From Streptomyces griseus subsp. griseus (GTDB lineage: Bacteria; Actinomycetota; Actinomycetes; Streptomycetales; Streptomycetaceae), in the NCBI RefSeq assembly GCF_003610995.1, contig NZ_CP032543.1:1612001-1676000 (forward strand): a stretch of 64,000 nt of DNA. The letters are read 5' to 3'. The notes under the pieces are model-generated. The model saw only the letters and a list, made by a program, of their open reading frames with translations. It had not been told where the DNA came from and did no database searches. Within the stretch, counting starts at the first letter, position 1. Every line of letters starts with the position of its first letter. Position numbers and translations under genes: made by a program. Shown in pieces: positions 46,956-55,423 of this stretch.

Positions 46956-48308
46956 TTACTGGTCGCGGTACATCTCGGCGACGAGGAAGGCCAGGTCGAG
47001 GGACTGGCTGCGGTTGAGCCGCGGGTCGCAGGCCGTCTCGTAGCGCTGGTGCAGGTCGTCCACGAAGATCTCGTGGCCGCCGCCCACGCACTCGGTGACG
47101 TCGTCGCCGGTCAGCTCCACGTGGATGCCGCCCGGGTGGGTGCCCAGGCCCTTGTGGACCTCGAAGAAGCCCTTGACCTCGTCCAGGACGTCGTCGAAGC
47201 GGCGCGTCTTGTGGCCGGAGGCGGCCTCGAAGGTGTTGCCGTGCATCGGGTCGGTCACCCACGCCACGGTGGCGCCGGACGCGGTGACTTTCTCGACCAG
47301 CTCGGGGAGCCTGTCGCGGACCTTGTCGGCGCCCATGCGGACGATGAAGGTCAGCCGGCCGGGCTCGCGCTCGGGGTCGAGGCGGTCGACGTAGCCGAGC
47401 GCCTCGTCGACGGTGGTCGTCGGGCCGAGCTTGATGCCGATCGGGTTGCGGACCTTCGCGGCGAACTCGATGTGCGCACCGTCCATCTGCCGGGTGCGCT
47501 CACCGATCCAGACCATGTGGCCCGAGGTGTCGTACAGCTCGCCGGTGCGCGAGTCGGTGCGGGTCAGCGCCGTCTCGTAGTCCAGCAGCAGCGCCTCGTG
47601 CGAGGCGTAGAACTCGACCGCCTTGAACTCGGCCGGGTCGGTGCCGCACGCCTTCATGAAGTTGAGCGCGTTGTCGATCTCGCGGGCCAGGGCCTCGTAG
47701 CGCTGGCCTGCCGGGGACGACTTCACGAAGTCCTGGTTCCAGGCGTGCACCTGGCGCAGGTCGGCGTAACCACCGGTGGTGAAGGCGCGCACCAGGTTCA
47801 GCGTCGAGGAGGACGCGTGGTACATCTGCTTCAGCCGCTGCGGGTCCGGGATCCGGGCCTCTTCGGTGAAGGCGAAGCCGTTCACCGAGTCGCCCCGGTA
47901 GGTCGGCAGGGTCACGCCGTCGCGGGTCTCGGTCGACTTGGAGCGCGGCTTGCTGTACTGGCCCGCGATCCGGCCGACCTTCACCACGGGCACGGAGGCC
48001 GCGTAGGTCAGGACGGCACTCATCTGGAGCAGGGTCTTCAGCTTGGCCCGGATGTGCTCGGCGGACACGGCGTCGAAGGCCTCGGCGCAGTCGCCGCCCT
48101 GCAGCAGGAACGCCTCGCCCTTGGCGACGGCTCCCAGGCGGGCGCGCAGCTGGTCGCACTCGCCCGCGAAGACGAGCGGCGGATACGACGCGAGGTCCGC
48201 GAGTACATCGCGCAGGGCCTCGGAGTCGGGGTACTCGGGCTGCTGCGCCGCGGGAAGGTCTCGCCAGGTGTTGCCACCGGCGACGGAGGTATTGGCGTTC
48301 ACGGTCAC
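46956..48308 (-). CDS. aroG: Class II 3-deoxy-7-phosphoheptulonate synthase (DAHP synthase)
   Basis: First step of the shikimate pathway: PEP plus erythrose 4-phosphate to DAHP. 450 residues, plant-like class II type; motifs GNTWRDLPAAQQPEYPD, FAGECDQLRA, LQGGDCAEAF, RIAGQYSKPRSK, WIGERTRQMDGAH, GPTTTVDEAL, DPMHGNTFEA and GGIHVELTGDDVTEC. Three GTG codons occur in a row of reading (48314, 48308, 48302); 48308 was chosen because it lies exactly 7 nt after TAATGT and matches the known MTVNA start. Divergent from the trp leader, suggesting shared aromatic control. Confidence 0.95.
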   Translation of the reverse strand: MTVNANTSVAGGNTWRDLPAAQQPEYPDSEALRDVLADLASYPPLVFAGECDQLRARLGAVAKGEAFLLQGGDCAEAFDAVSAEHIRAKLKTLLQMSAVLTYAASVPVVKVGRIAGQYSKPRSKSTETRDGVTLPTYRGDSVNGFAFTEEARIPDPQRLKQMYHASSSTLNLVRAFTTGGYADLRQVHAWNQDFVKSSPAGQRYEALAREIDNALNFMKACGTDPAEFKAVEFYASHEALLLDYETALTRTDSRTGELYDTSGHMVWIGERTRQMDGAHIEFAAKVRNPIGIKLGPTTTVDEALGYVDRLDPEREPGRLTFIVRMGADKVRDRLPELVEKVTASGATVAWVTDPMHGNTFEAASGHKTRRFDDVLDEVKGFFEVHKGLGTHPGGIHVELTGDDVTECVGGGHEIFVDDLHQRYETACDPRLNRSQSLDLAFLVAEMYRDQ

Positions 48309-48315
48309 GTGCACA

Positions 48316-48321
48316 ACATTA
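48316..48321 (-). promoter_or_regulatory. -10 element TAATGT, leaderless start of aroG
   Basis: Minus-strand TAATGT, 7 nt, then GTG 48308. Confidence 0.6.
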
Positions 48322-48392
48322 CGGGGTCGCGGGAGGCGTCCATCCGAGCGCTCAATAGTTGAGACACCCGCTCCGATGCCCGGAACGTCCGC

Positions 48393-48398
48393 TAGGGT
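48393..48398 (+). promoter_or_regulatory. -10 element TAGGGT of the trp leader transcript
   Basis: TAGGGT, 6 nt, then ATG 48405 of the leader peptide: a leaderless leader. Confidence 0.6.
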
Positions 48399-48404
48399 CT
48401 GAGC

Positions 48405-48473
48405 ATGTCGACGCGACAGATCCAGATCTCGATCCAGAACTGGTGGTGGACCGCTCATCCGGCGGCCCGCTGA
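48405..48473 (+). CDS. trpL: trp operon leader peptide (22 aa, three consecutive Trp)
   Basis: Short ORF encoding MSTRQIQISIQNWWWTAHP plus three more residues, ending TGA at 48471-48473. Three consecutive Trp codons in a tiny ORF, followed 25 nt later by an intrinsic terminator and then the anthranilate synthase gene, are the hallmarks of ribosome-mediated attenuation. A comparable attenuator is known for Streptomyces venezuelae trpE(G). When charged tRNA-Trp is scarce the ribosome stalls on the Trp codons and read-through occurs. Confidence 0.92.
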   Translation: MSTRQIQISIQNWWWTAHPAAR

Positions 48474-48497
48474 CACATCGCGCTGACACACACCGCG

Positions 48498-48522
48498 AAG
48501 GCCGCCCGAGGGGCGGCCTTTT
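48498..48522 (+). terminator. trp attenuator
   Basis: 9-bp stem AAGGCCGCC / GGCGGCCTT with loop CGAGG, ending in TTTT. One of the few T-tailed intrinsic terminators in this window, as needed for attenuation. Confidence 0.88.
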
Positions 48523-48602
48523 CTGCGTTGCGGAGCCGTTCCTCTCCCCCGTGAATCCCGTACGAGGCCCTCGTACGGACCGTCCGGAAGGAACCCGCTC
48601 CC

Positions 48603-50537
48603 ATGTCCCGTACCGCCTTTGACCTCGTCCGCCGGCTGCTGGCCGACGACGCCCCGCCCTTCGCCCTGCTGCGCCGGCGTACGCCCGGCCGTGACCACGA
48701 TCACGTGGAAGTGCTGATCGGCCGGGTGCGGGAGGCGGGGAGGCTGGCCGATCTGCCGGTGGGCGCGGCGCCCGCGCTGGCGCTGGTGCCGTTCCGGCAG
48801 ATCGCCGAGCGCGGCTTCGACGTACAGGACGACGGGACGCCGCTGAGCGTGCTGGTCGCCGACGAGACGCACGAGCTGGAGTTGGCGGAGGTGCTGGCGG
48901 CGCTGCCCGCCCATGACGTGGTGGTGGAGGACCGGGGCTTCGACGTGCCGGACGGGGAGTACGCGGAGATCGTGCGGCGGGTGATCCGGGACGAGATCGG
49001 GCAGGGCGAGGGCGCGAACTTCGTGATCCGGCGGACGTTCCGGGGTGAGATCCCGGGGTTCGGGCGGGCGGACGCACTGGCGCTGTTCCGGCGGCTGCTG
49101 GCGGGTGAGCGGGGCGCGTACTGGACGTTCGTCGTCCACACCGGAGGCAGCGGGACCGAAGGGGCCTCCGATTCGGGGCGGCGGGCGACGGGTGGGCGGA
49201 CGCTGGTCGGGGCGAGCCCGGAGGTGCACGTGCGGATGTCCGGCGGGACGGTCGTGATGAACCCGATCAGCGGGACCTACCGCTACCCGGCCGAGGGCCC
49301 CACCGCCGAGGGCCTGCTCGCCTTCCTCGGGGACCGCAAGGAGAGCGAGGAGCTGTCCATGGTGGTCGACGAGGAGCTGAAGATGATGTGCACGGTCGGC
49401 GACATGGGCGGGGTGGTGGTCGGGCCCCGGCTCAAGGAGATGGCCCACCTCGCCCATACGGAGTACGAGCTGCGGGGCCGTTCCTCGCTGGACGTACGGG
49501 ACGTCCTGCGCGAGACCATGTTCGCGGCCACCGTCACCGGCTCACCGGTGCAGAACGCCTGCCGGGTGATCGAGCGGTACGAGCAGGGCGGGCGCGGCTA
49601 CTACGCGGGTGCGCTGGCCCTGGTGGGGCAGGACGCGAACGGGGCGCAGACGCTGGACTCGCCGATCCTGATCCGGACCGCCGACATCGCCCCGGACGGT
49701 TCGCTCGCGGTGCCGGTCGGGGCCACCCTCGTACGCCACTCGGACCCCGGGAGCGAGGTCGCCGAGACGCATGCCAAGGCGGCCGGGGTGCTGGCCGCGC
49801 TCGGCGTGCGGCCGGGGCGGCCGGAGGCGGAGGCGGGCCGTCCGCTGCTCGCCGCCGATCCCCGGGTGCAGGCGGCGCTGGACGACCGGCGGGGCGGGCT
49901 CGCCCCGTTCTGGCTGCGGATGCAGGAGCGCACCCGGGAGCTGACCGGGCACGCGCTGGTGGTGGACGGCGAGGACACGTTCACCGCGATGCTGGCCCAT
50001 CTGCTGCGCTCGTCGGGGCTGGAGGTCTCGGTGCGCCGGTTCGACGAGCCGGGACTGCGTGAGGTGGTGCGGGCGCATCAGGGGCCGGTCGTGCTGGGCC
50101 CCGGTCCCGGGAACCCGGGCGATCGCACGGACCCGAAGATGCGGCTGCTGCGGGAGGTGGCGGCCGGGCTGGTGCGGGAGCACCGGTACGGGCTGCTCGG
50201 GGTCTGCCTCGGGCATGAGCTGATCGCGGCCGAGCTGGGCATGGAGATCGTGCGCAAGGCGGTGCCGTACCAAGGCGCGCAGACCCGGATCGAACTGTTC
50301 GGGCGGCCGGAGACGGTCGGCTTCTACAACAGCTTCACCGCTCGGTGCGACGGACCGGCCGCCGCCGAACTGGCCGCGCACGGCGTCGAGGTGAGCCGGG
50401 ACGAGGAGAGCGGTGAACTGCACGCGTTGCGCGGGCCGGGCTTCGCCTCGGTGCAGTTCCACCCGGAGTCGGTGCTGACCGTGCGGGGGGCCGCGATCGT
50501 GACGGAGCTGCTGGCGGGGCTGCCGGTGCTGAGCTGA
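48603..50537 (+). CDS. trpE: Anthranilate synthase, fused TrpE-TrpG
   Basis: Converts chorismate and glutamine to anthranilate. 644 residues: chorismate-binding TrpE domain (about 1-400: GASPEVHVRMSGG, NPISGTYRYP, SEELSMVVDEELKMM, GSPVQNACRVIE) fused to a class I glutamine amidotransferase (about 440-644) with nucleophile C535 in GVCLGHE and H620-P-E622 in QFHPESV. The fusion resembles PhzE-type proteins, but the Trp attenuator upstream argues for tryptophan synthesis. ATG 48603 follows an AAGGAAC site. Confidence 0.93.
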   Translation: MSRTAFDLVRRLLADDAPPFALLRRRTPGRDHDHVEVLIGRVREAGRLADLPVGAAPALALVPFRQIAERGFDVQDDGTPLSVLVADETHELELAEVLAALPAHDVVVEDRGFDVPDGEYAEIVRRVIRDEIGQGEGANFVIRRTFRGEIPGFGRADALALFRRLLAGERGAYWTFVVHTGGSGTEGASDSGRRATGGRTLVGASPEVHVRMSGGTVVMNPISGTYRYPAEGPTAEGLLAFLGDRKESEELSMVVDEELKMMCTVGDMGGVVVGPRLKEMAHLAHTEYELRGRSSLDVRDVLRETMFAATVTGSPVQNACRVIERYEQGGRGYYAGALALVGQDANGAQTLDSPILIRTADIAPDGSLAVPVGATLVRHSDPGSEVAETHAKAAGVLAALGVRPGRPEAEAGRPLLAADPRVQAALDDRRGGLAPFWLRMQERTRELTGHALVVDGEDTFTAMLAHLLRSSGLEVSVRRFDEPGLREVVRAHQGPVVLGPGPGNPGDRTDPKMRLLREVAAGLVREHRYGLLGVCLGHELIAAELGMEIVRKAVPYQGAQTRIELFGRPETVGFYNSFTARCDGPAAAELAAHGVEVSRDEESGELHALRGPGFASVQFHPESVLTVRGAAIVTELLAGLPVLS

Positions 50538-50549
50538 ACCCTCCGCGCC

Positions 50550-50590
50550 TCCCGCCGCCGCCCGCCCCTAGCGGGTGGGCGGCGGCGGGA
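50550..50590. terminator. Hairpin between trpE and the convergent dehydrogenase
   Basis: 14-bp stem TCCCGCCGCCGCCC with complement; it overlaps the last codons of the dehydrogenase. Confidence 0.6.
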
Positions 50591-51572
50591 CGAGGACGTT
50601 CTCGCTGTGCCGGCCGGCCAGGTAGTCGGTGACGTTCCGGACCGTCGCGTCGATGATCTGGCCCACCGCGTCCTCGGTGTAGTACGCCTGGTGCGAGGTG
50701 ACGATCACGTTCGGGAAGGTCACCAGCCGGGCCAGGGTGTCGTCGTCGACCCCCTCCAGGGACTTGTCGAGGAAGAAGAGCCCGGCCTCCGCCTCGTACA
50801 CGTCCAGTCCGACGCCGAGGAAGCGGCCCGCGCGCAACTCGGTGACCAGGGCGGCGGTGTCGATGAGGCCGCCACGGCTGGAGTTGACGAGGATCGCGTC
50901 GTCCTTCATCGACTTCAGGGCGGCCTCGTTGATGATGTGCTGGGTGGCGGGGAGCAGCGGGACGTGGAGGCTGATCAGGTCGGCCTCGGCGAAGAGTCGC
51001 TCCTTCTCCACGTACTCCATGCCCAGCTCCAGGCAGGCCGGGTTCTCCGCGACGTCCCAGCCGAGCAGCCTCATCCCGAAGCCGTGGGCGATCCGGGTGA
51101 ACGCCTCACCGATCTTGCCGGTGCCGACCACGCCGACGGTCCGGCCGTGCATGTCGCGGCCGAGCAGCCCGTCGAGGCGGAAGTCGAAGTCGCGGGTGCG
51201 GCTCGCGGCCCGGATGACGCGCCGGTTGACCGCCATGGCCAGGGTCCAGGCGAATTCGGCGACCGAGTACGGGGAGTAGTACGAGACCCGGGCGACGCGC
51301 AGGGCGAGCCGCTCGGCGACGTCCAGGTCGATGTTGTTGAAGCCGGTGGAGCGCTGGGCGATCATCTGCGTGCCGCCGGTGGCCAGGGTCTGGAGGACCT
51401 TGGCGTCGAGGTCGGCGTTGACGCTGGTGGAGATGATCTCGTACCCGGCCGCGATGGGGGCGGTGTCCCGGTTCAGGAAGACGTCGAGGCAGCGGACCTC
51501 GTGCAGCCCCGCGAAGGCCTTCTCGATCAGGGGCTTCTCATCGGACTGCACACCGAACGCCAAGATCTCCAT
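50568..51572 (-). CDS. D-2-hydroxyacid dehydrogenase (D-lactate dehydrogenase type)
   Basis: NAD-dependent dehydrogenase reducing 2-oxoacids, most similar to fermentative D-lactate dehydrogenase (LdhA). 334 residues; Rossmann motif GVVGTGKIG, and the catalytic triad R233, E262, H294 in the usual spacing (NSSRGGLID, EAEAGLFF, TSHQAYYTEDA). ATG 51572 lies 6 nt after TATATT, so leaderless. Substrate is inferred from the ELADE-like C-terminal pattern and could be another 2-oxoacid. Confidence 0.9.
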   Translation of the reverse strand: MEILAFGVQSDEKPLIEKAFAGLHEVRCLDVFLNRDTAPIAAGYEIISTSVNADLDAKVLQTLATGGTQMIAQRSTGFNNIDLDVAERLALRVARVSYYSPYSVAEFAWTLAMAVNRRVIRAASRTRDFDFRLDGLLGRDMHGRTVGVVGTGKIGEAFTRIAHGFGMRLLGWDVAENPACLELGMEYVEKERLFAEADLISLHVPLLPATQHIINEAALKSMKDDAILVNSSRGGLIDTAALVTELRAGRFLGVGLDVYEAEAGLFFLDKSLEGVDDDTLARLVTFPNVIVTSHQAYYTEDAVGQIIDATVRNVTDYLAGRHSENVLVPPPPTR

Positions 51573-51578
51573 AGCGCG

Positions 51579-51584
51579 AATATA
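51579..51584 (-). promoter_or_regulatory. -10 element TATATT, leaderless start of the dehydrogenase
   Basis: Minus-strand TATATT, 6 nt, then ATG 51572. Confidence 0.6.
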
Positions 51585-51671
51585 CGGCTGTGCCGCCGGG
51601 CGCGCCTGTGGCCGGACGGCCCGCCGGCCGGGCCGAAGGTCCCGGCCACCGGTGCCGGTCGTCCGGTCGTT

Positions 51672-51713
51672 CGGCCGCCGGTCCCGGTCGTCCGGCCGCC
51701 GGTCCCGGTCGTC
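51672..51713. repeat. Perfect 21-bp tandem duplication
   Basis: Two identical adjacent copies (51672-51692, 51693-51713) starting CGGCCGCCGG and ending CCCGGTCGTC, preceded by a degenerate partial copy. Intergenic, between the response regulator stop and the dehydrogenase promoter. Confidence 0.8.
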
Positions 51714-51724
51714 GCCGGCCCGGA

Positions 51725-52432
51725 TCAGACGTCGTCGAGGCCGCGCTCGATCGCGTACCGCACGAGCTCCACCCGGTTGTGCAGCTGGAGCTTGCCCAGG
51801 GTGTTCTGCACATGGTTCTGGACGGTGCGGTGCGAGATGACCAGACGCTCGGCGATCTGCTTGTACGAGAGTCCCTTGGCGACCAGCCGCAGCACCTCGG
51901 TCTCGCGGTCGGTGAGCTGCGGGGCCTTGGGCTCGTCGGACGCGGCGGGTGCCGGGTCGGAGGCGAGCCTGCGGTACTCGCCGAGGACCAGGCCCGCGAG
52001 GCCCGGGGTGAAGACCGGGTCGCCGTTGGCGGTGGAGCGGACGGCGTCGGTCAGCTCCTGGGTGGAGGCGGACTTGAGGAGATAGCCGGTGGCGCCGGAC
52101 TTCACCGCCTCCAGGACGTCGGCGTGCTCGCCGCTCGCGGAGAGGACCAGGACGCGCAGGCCGGGATGGGCGGGCACCAGCTCCTTGCAGACCTGGACGC
52201 CGGGCATGCCGGGCAGGTTCAGGTCGAGGACCAGGACGTCGGGGTTGGCGGCCTTGGCGCGGCGGACCGCCTGCGGGCCGTCCCCGGCGGTCGCGACGAC
52301 GTCGAAGCCGGACTCGGCGAGGTCGCGGGCGACGGCGTCGCGCCACATCGGGTGGTCGTCGACCACCATGACCTTGATGGGCCGGTCGGCGGCCTCCGTG
52401 CCGTCCTGCCGCGGTGCGTTCTGCGTACTCAT
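51725..52432 (-). CDS. NarL/LuxR-type two-component response regulator
   Basis: 235 residues. Receiver domain (about 18-135) with VMVVDDHPMWRD, phosphoacceptor D70 in VLVLDLNLPG, and conserved Lys in GYLLKSAS; LuxR/NarL helix-turn-helix at the C terminus (LTDRETEVLRLVAKGLSYKQ; VQNHVQNTLGKL). ATG 52432 overlaps the kinase stop by 4 bp (ATGA). Partner of the adjacent kinase; regulon unknown. Confidence 0.94.
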   Translation of the reverse strand: MSTQNAPRQDGTEAADRPIKVMVVDDHPMWRDAVARDLAESGFDVVATAGDGPQAVRRAKAANPDVLVLDLNLPGMPGVQVCKELVPAHPGLRVLVLSASGEHADVLEAVKSGATGYLLKSASTQELTDAVRSTANGDPVFTPGLAGLVLGEYRRLASDPAPAASDEPKAPQLTDRETEVLRLVAKGLSYKQIAERLVISHRTVQNHVQNTLGKLQLHNRVELVRYAIERGLDDV

Positions 52433-53679
52433 CGGGCCGATCCTGCCTTCCCCCGGGAAACCTGTGCTTTCGGAACCTTCAACTCGACCTCGGTGCCCTG
52501 TCCCGGCACCGAGATCACCTCGGCCGTGCCGCCGAGATCGCGCAGCCGGCCGCGGATGGAGAGCGCGACCCCCATCCGCCCCTCCCCCTCCGCCTGGGCG
52601 AGGCGGCCCTCCGGGATGCCGGGGCCGTCGTCCCGGACGGTGACGATCACCTCGCCGGGCTCGTCCTCGACCAGGATCCACGCCTGGGCCCGGGCCCCCG
52701 CGTGCACCCGTACATTGTCCAGGGCGGCACCGACAGCGGCGGCCAGCTCGCGGGCGGCCTCGGCCGGGAGGACCACGGGGGCGCCGGGCTCCGCGAGGCT
52801 GGTGCGGGAGCCGGCGTGCGGGGCGAGCAGGGCGCGCAGGTCGCAGGTGGCCCCGTCGCCGCCGGGGCTCTCCTCGTCCACGTCGACCGTGCGGACGACC
52901 GCGCCTTCGGCGGCGTCCTCGGAGACCCGGGTGGGCGGGACCAGGCCGCTGGAGACCAGGGTGCGCAGGGCGACCTCCTGCTCCCCGGCCATCCGGCCCA
53001 GCTCGGCCGCCTCGCCGCCGATCGCGGTGCCCCGGCGCTGCACCATGGCGAGGACCTGGAGGACGCTGTCGTGGATGTCGCGGGCCAGCCGCTCGCGTTC
53101 CCGGGTGGCCGCCTCGATCTCCAGGGCGCGGGCCAGGGTGCGTTCACTGGCGCGGGCGACCTCGACGACGTACCCGATCGCTATCGAGGCGACCCAGACC
53201 AGCAGGACGTTGTGGAAGGTGTCCCGGCTGGGTTCGCCGCGCTGGATGATGTTGGCGGCGGCGACGAAGGTGGAGGCGAAGGCCGCCCACCGCCAGCCGC
53301 CCTTGATGGCGAAGGCGAGGACCGCCCCGGCCGTCCAGATCGAGGGGAGCGTCGGGCCGTCGAAGGTCTGGGAGTGGATGTCGGCGACGGGGGTGAGCAT
53401 GATCCCGGTCAGCGCGACGACGAGGTCCGCGCCGAGGAAGCGCTTGGTGCAGCTCGCCGCCGAGCGGACCTTGGGCAGGGTGGCGAGCGTCCACACGGCG
53501 AGGAACGCGAGGTAGGCGAAGGCCACCCAGGGCCGTTCGAAGGGCCGTTGGCCGAGGTGATCCTTCCCGAAGACGGCGAGCAGCACCGCGTAGACCATCG
53601 TCAGTACGCGGTAGCCCATCAGCGCACGCCACAGCGGCTGCTCGACCGACATCCGTACGACCCGCTCACGCTTGGCCAT
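52429..53679 (-). CDS. Two-component sensor histidine kinase, NarL-partner type (MacS-like)
   Basis: 416-residue membrane kinase: about five to six N-terminal helices (15-175), dimerisation/phosphoacceptor helix with H203 in ERLARDIHDSVLQVLA, and a HATPase_c domain (VGAALDNVRVHAG; RDDGPGIPEG; MGVALSIRGRL). The membrane part has no large external loop, so it probably senses a membrane or intracellular signal. ATG 53679 was chosen; a TTG at 53703 would add eight residues. Co-translated with the response regulator. Confidence 0.92.
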   Translation of the reverse strand: MAKRERVVRMSVEQPLWRALMGYRVLTMVYAVLLAVFGKDHLGQRPFERPWVAFAYLAFLAVWTLATLPKVRSAASCTKRFLGADLVVALTGIMLTPVADIHSQTFDGPTLPSIWTAGAVLAFAIKGGWRWAAFASTFVAAANIIQRGEPSRDTFHNVLLVWVASIAIGYVVEVARASERTLARALEIEAATRERERLARDIHDSVLQVLAMVQRRGTAIGGEAAELGRMAGEQEVALRTLVSSGLVPPTRVSEDAAEGAVVRTVDVDEESPGGDGATCDLRALLAPHAGSRTSLAEPGAPVVLPAEAARELAAAVGAALDNVRVHAGARAQAWILVEDEPGEVIVTVRDDGPGIPEGRLAQAEGEGRMGVALSIRGRLRDLGGTAEVISVPGQGTEVELKVPKAQVSRGKAGSAR

Positions 53680-53711
53680 CTGGCCCCACCCCCCGACGGT
53701 CAACGACGCTC

Positions 53712-54479
53712 CTAGGCGCCGGACCGTTCCGTTCCGTTCTCGTCGCCCGCCGCCTGCTTGCGATCGCGCTTGGCCTCCTCCGCCTTGGCCTTCGCCTCGT
53801 CGGCGATCTGGCGCTTGGCGGCGGTGGCGTAGATGTCCACGTACTCCTGGCCGGAGAGCTTCATGATCTCGTACATGACCTCGTCGGTCACCGAGCGCAG
53901 GATGAAGCGGTCGCCGTCCATGCCCTGGTAGCGGCTGAAGTCCAGCGGCTTGCCGATCCTGATACCGGGCCGCATCAGCTTGGGCATCACCTGGCCGGGC
54001 GGCTGGATCTTCTCCGTGTCGATCATCGCGACCGGGATCACCGGGGCGCCGGTGGCGAGCGCGACGCGGGCCAGGCCGCCGGGCTTGCCACGGTAGAGGC
54101 GGCCGTCGGGCGAGCGGGTGCCCTCGGGGTAGATGCCGAAGAGGCCGCCGCTCTCGACGACCTGGATGCCCGCCTTGATCGCCGCCTCACCGGCGCCGCG
54201 CGCTCCGGAGCGGTCCACGGGGAGCTGGCCGACGCCCTTGAAGAAGGCGGCGGTGAGCTTGCCCTTCACGCCGGGGGCAGTGAAGTACTCGGCCTTGGCG
54301 ATGAAGGTGACCTTGCGGTCCAGGACAGCGGGGAGGAAGAACGAGTCGGAGAAGGAGAGATGGTTGCTCGCGAGGATCGCCGGCCCCCGCTCGGGGATGT
54401 TCTCCAGGCCCTCCACCCACGGCCGGAAGGCGAGCTTCAACGAGCCGCCGATGGAGAACTTCATTGCGCCGTAGATCAC
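53712..54479 (-). CDS. Lysophospholipid acyltransferase (PlsC family)
   Basis: Acyl-CoA-dependent 1-acylglycerol-3-phosphate acyltransferase type. 255 residues: acyltransferase motif I NHLSFSD (H40, D45), motif II region KAEYF, motif III FGIYPEGTRSPDG and motif IV VIPVAMI; a charged Lys/Ala/Glu-rich tail (about 225-255) follows. GTG 54479 has AGGAGG 8 nt upstream. M. tuberculosis Rv2182c has the same role and position (from memory). Acts at the membrane in phospholipid synthesis. Confidence 0.9.
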   Translation of the reverse strand: MIYGAMKFSIGGSLKLAFRPWVEGLENIPERGPAILASNHLSFSDSFFLPAVLDRKVTFIAKAEYFTAPGVKGKLTAAFFKGVGQLPVDRSGARGAGEAAIKAGIQVVESGGLFGIYPEGTRSPDGRLYRGKPGGLARVALATGAPVIPVAMIDTEKIQPPGQVMPKLMRPGIRIGKPLDFSRYQGMDGDRFILRSVTDEVMYEIMKLSGQEYVDIYATAAKRQIADEAKAKAEEAKRDRKQAAGDENGTERSGA

Positions 54480-54643
54480 CTGTGGTGCCTCCTGTGTGCT
54501 GTCGGTCAGACCTTAACCCGGGGCCTCGGAGAGGCGGTGACGGCCCTGGTCGGTGTCGGTCCGGTCGCGTACGGTGAAGTCATCCGTCAAGCACTTCCCC
54601 CGGTGCGCCCCGCCCCGCCTCACCTCACGAACAGGAGACCCCG

Positions 54644-55423
54644 GTGCCGGTCCTCCCTGGAGCCGAGCCGTTCCGCCACGAGGGCGGAGAGGTCGGCGTC
54701 CTCCTCTGTCATGGCTTCACCGGCTCGCCGCAGTCGCTGCGCCCCTGGGCCGACCATCTCGCCGAGCGCGGGCTCACCGTCTCCCTGCCGCTGCTGCCCG
54801 GCCACGGCACCCGCTGGGAGGACATGGCGGTCACCGGCTGGCAGGACTGGTACGCGGAGGTGGACCGCGAGCTGCGGGTGCTGCGCGAGACGTGCGAGCA
54901 GGTCTTCGTCTTCGGCCTCTCCATGGGCGGTGCCCTGTCCCTGCGGCTGGCGGCCAGGCACGGGGACGCGATCAGCGGTCTGGTGCTGGTCAACCCGGCC
55001 AACAAGGTGCACGGCCTCTCGGCGTACGCCCTGCCGGTCGCCCGCCACTTCGTCCGTACGACGAAGGGGCTGGCCGACGACATCGCGCTCCCCGGTTCGC
55101 ACGAGGTGGGCTACGACAAGGTGCCGCTGCACGCGGCCCACTCGGTGCGGAAGTTCTTCCGGCTGGTCGACGGGGAGCTGCCGCAGGTGACCCAGCCGGT
55201 GGTGCTGCTGCACAGCCCGCAGGACCATGTCGTACCGCCTGCGGACAGCGCCCGGATCCTGAGCCGGATCTCCTCCACGGACGTCACGGAGATCCTGTTG
55301 GAACAGAGCTACCACGTGGCGACGTTGGACCATGATGCGGAGCGGATCTTCGATGAGAGCTACCGGTTCATCGGCCGTCTCGCACCGAACGTCGGGATGA
55401 AGGGGAGCACGTCCGGTGGCTGA
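54644..55423 (+). CDS. Alpha/beta hydrolase (carboxylesterase family)
   Basis: 259 residues, Est30-like carboxylesterase fold. Oxyanion region LLCHGFTGSPQSLRPWA, nucleophile S93 in GLSMGG, acid D194 in SPQDHVVPP and H224 in QSYHVATLDHD. Cytoplasmic, no signal peptide. GTG 54644 has AGGAG. It is divergent from the acyltransferase gene and overlaps the next gene by 8 bp. Natural substrate unknown; context suggests a monoacylglycerol or lysolipid. Confidence 0.88.
   Translation: MPVLPGAEPFRHEGGEVGVLLCHGFTGSPQSLRPWADHLAERGLTVSLPLLPGHGTRWEDMAVTGWQDWYAEVDRELRVLRETCEQVFVFGLSMGGALSLRLAARHGDAISGLVLVNPANKVHGLSAYALPVARHFVRTTKGLADDIALPGSHEVGYDKVPLHAAHSVRKFFRLVDGELPQVTQPVVLLHSPQDHVVPPADSARILSRISSTDVTEILLEQSYHVATLDHDAERIFDESYRFIGRLAPNVGMKGSTSGG

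Noticed and set aside
48309..49457. N-terminal extension of the aroG reading frame
   Set aside because: Would run antisense through the trp leader and into trpE; the family N terminus and a -10 box fix the start at 48308.
48603..50537. Phenazine-type PhzE as identity of the fused synthase
   Set aside because: Domain fusion would fit, but no phz genes are nearby and a Trp-codon attenuator precedes it, so anthranilate synthase for tryptophan is better supported.
51573..52346. N-terminal extension of the dehydrogenase reading frame
   Set aside because: Runs through the tandem repeat and opposite strand-shared response regulator coding; the conserved MEILAFGVQS start follows TATATT directly.
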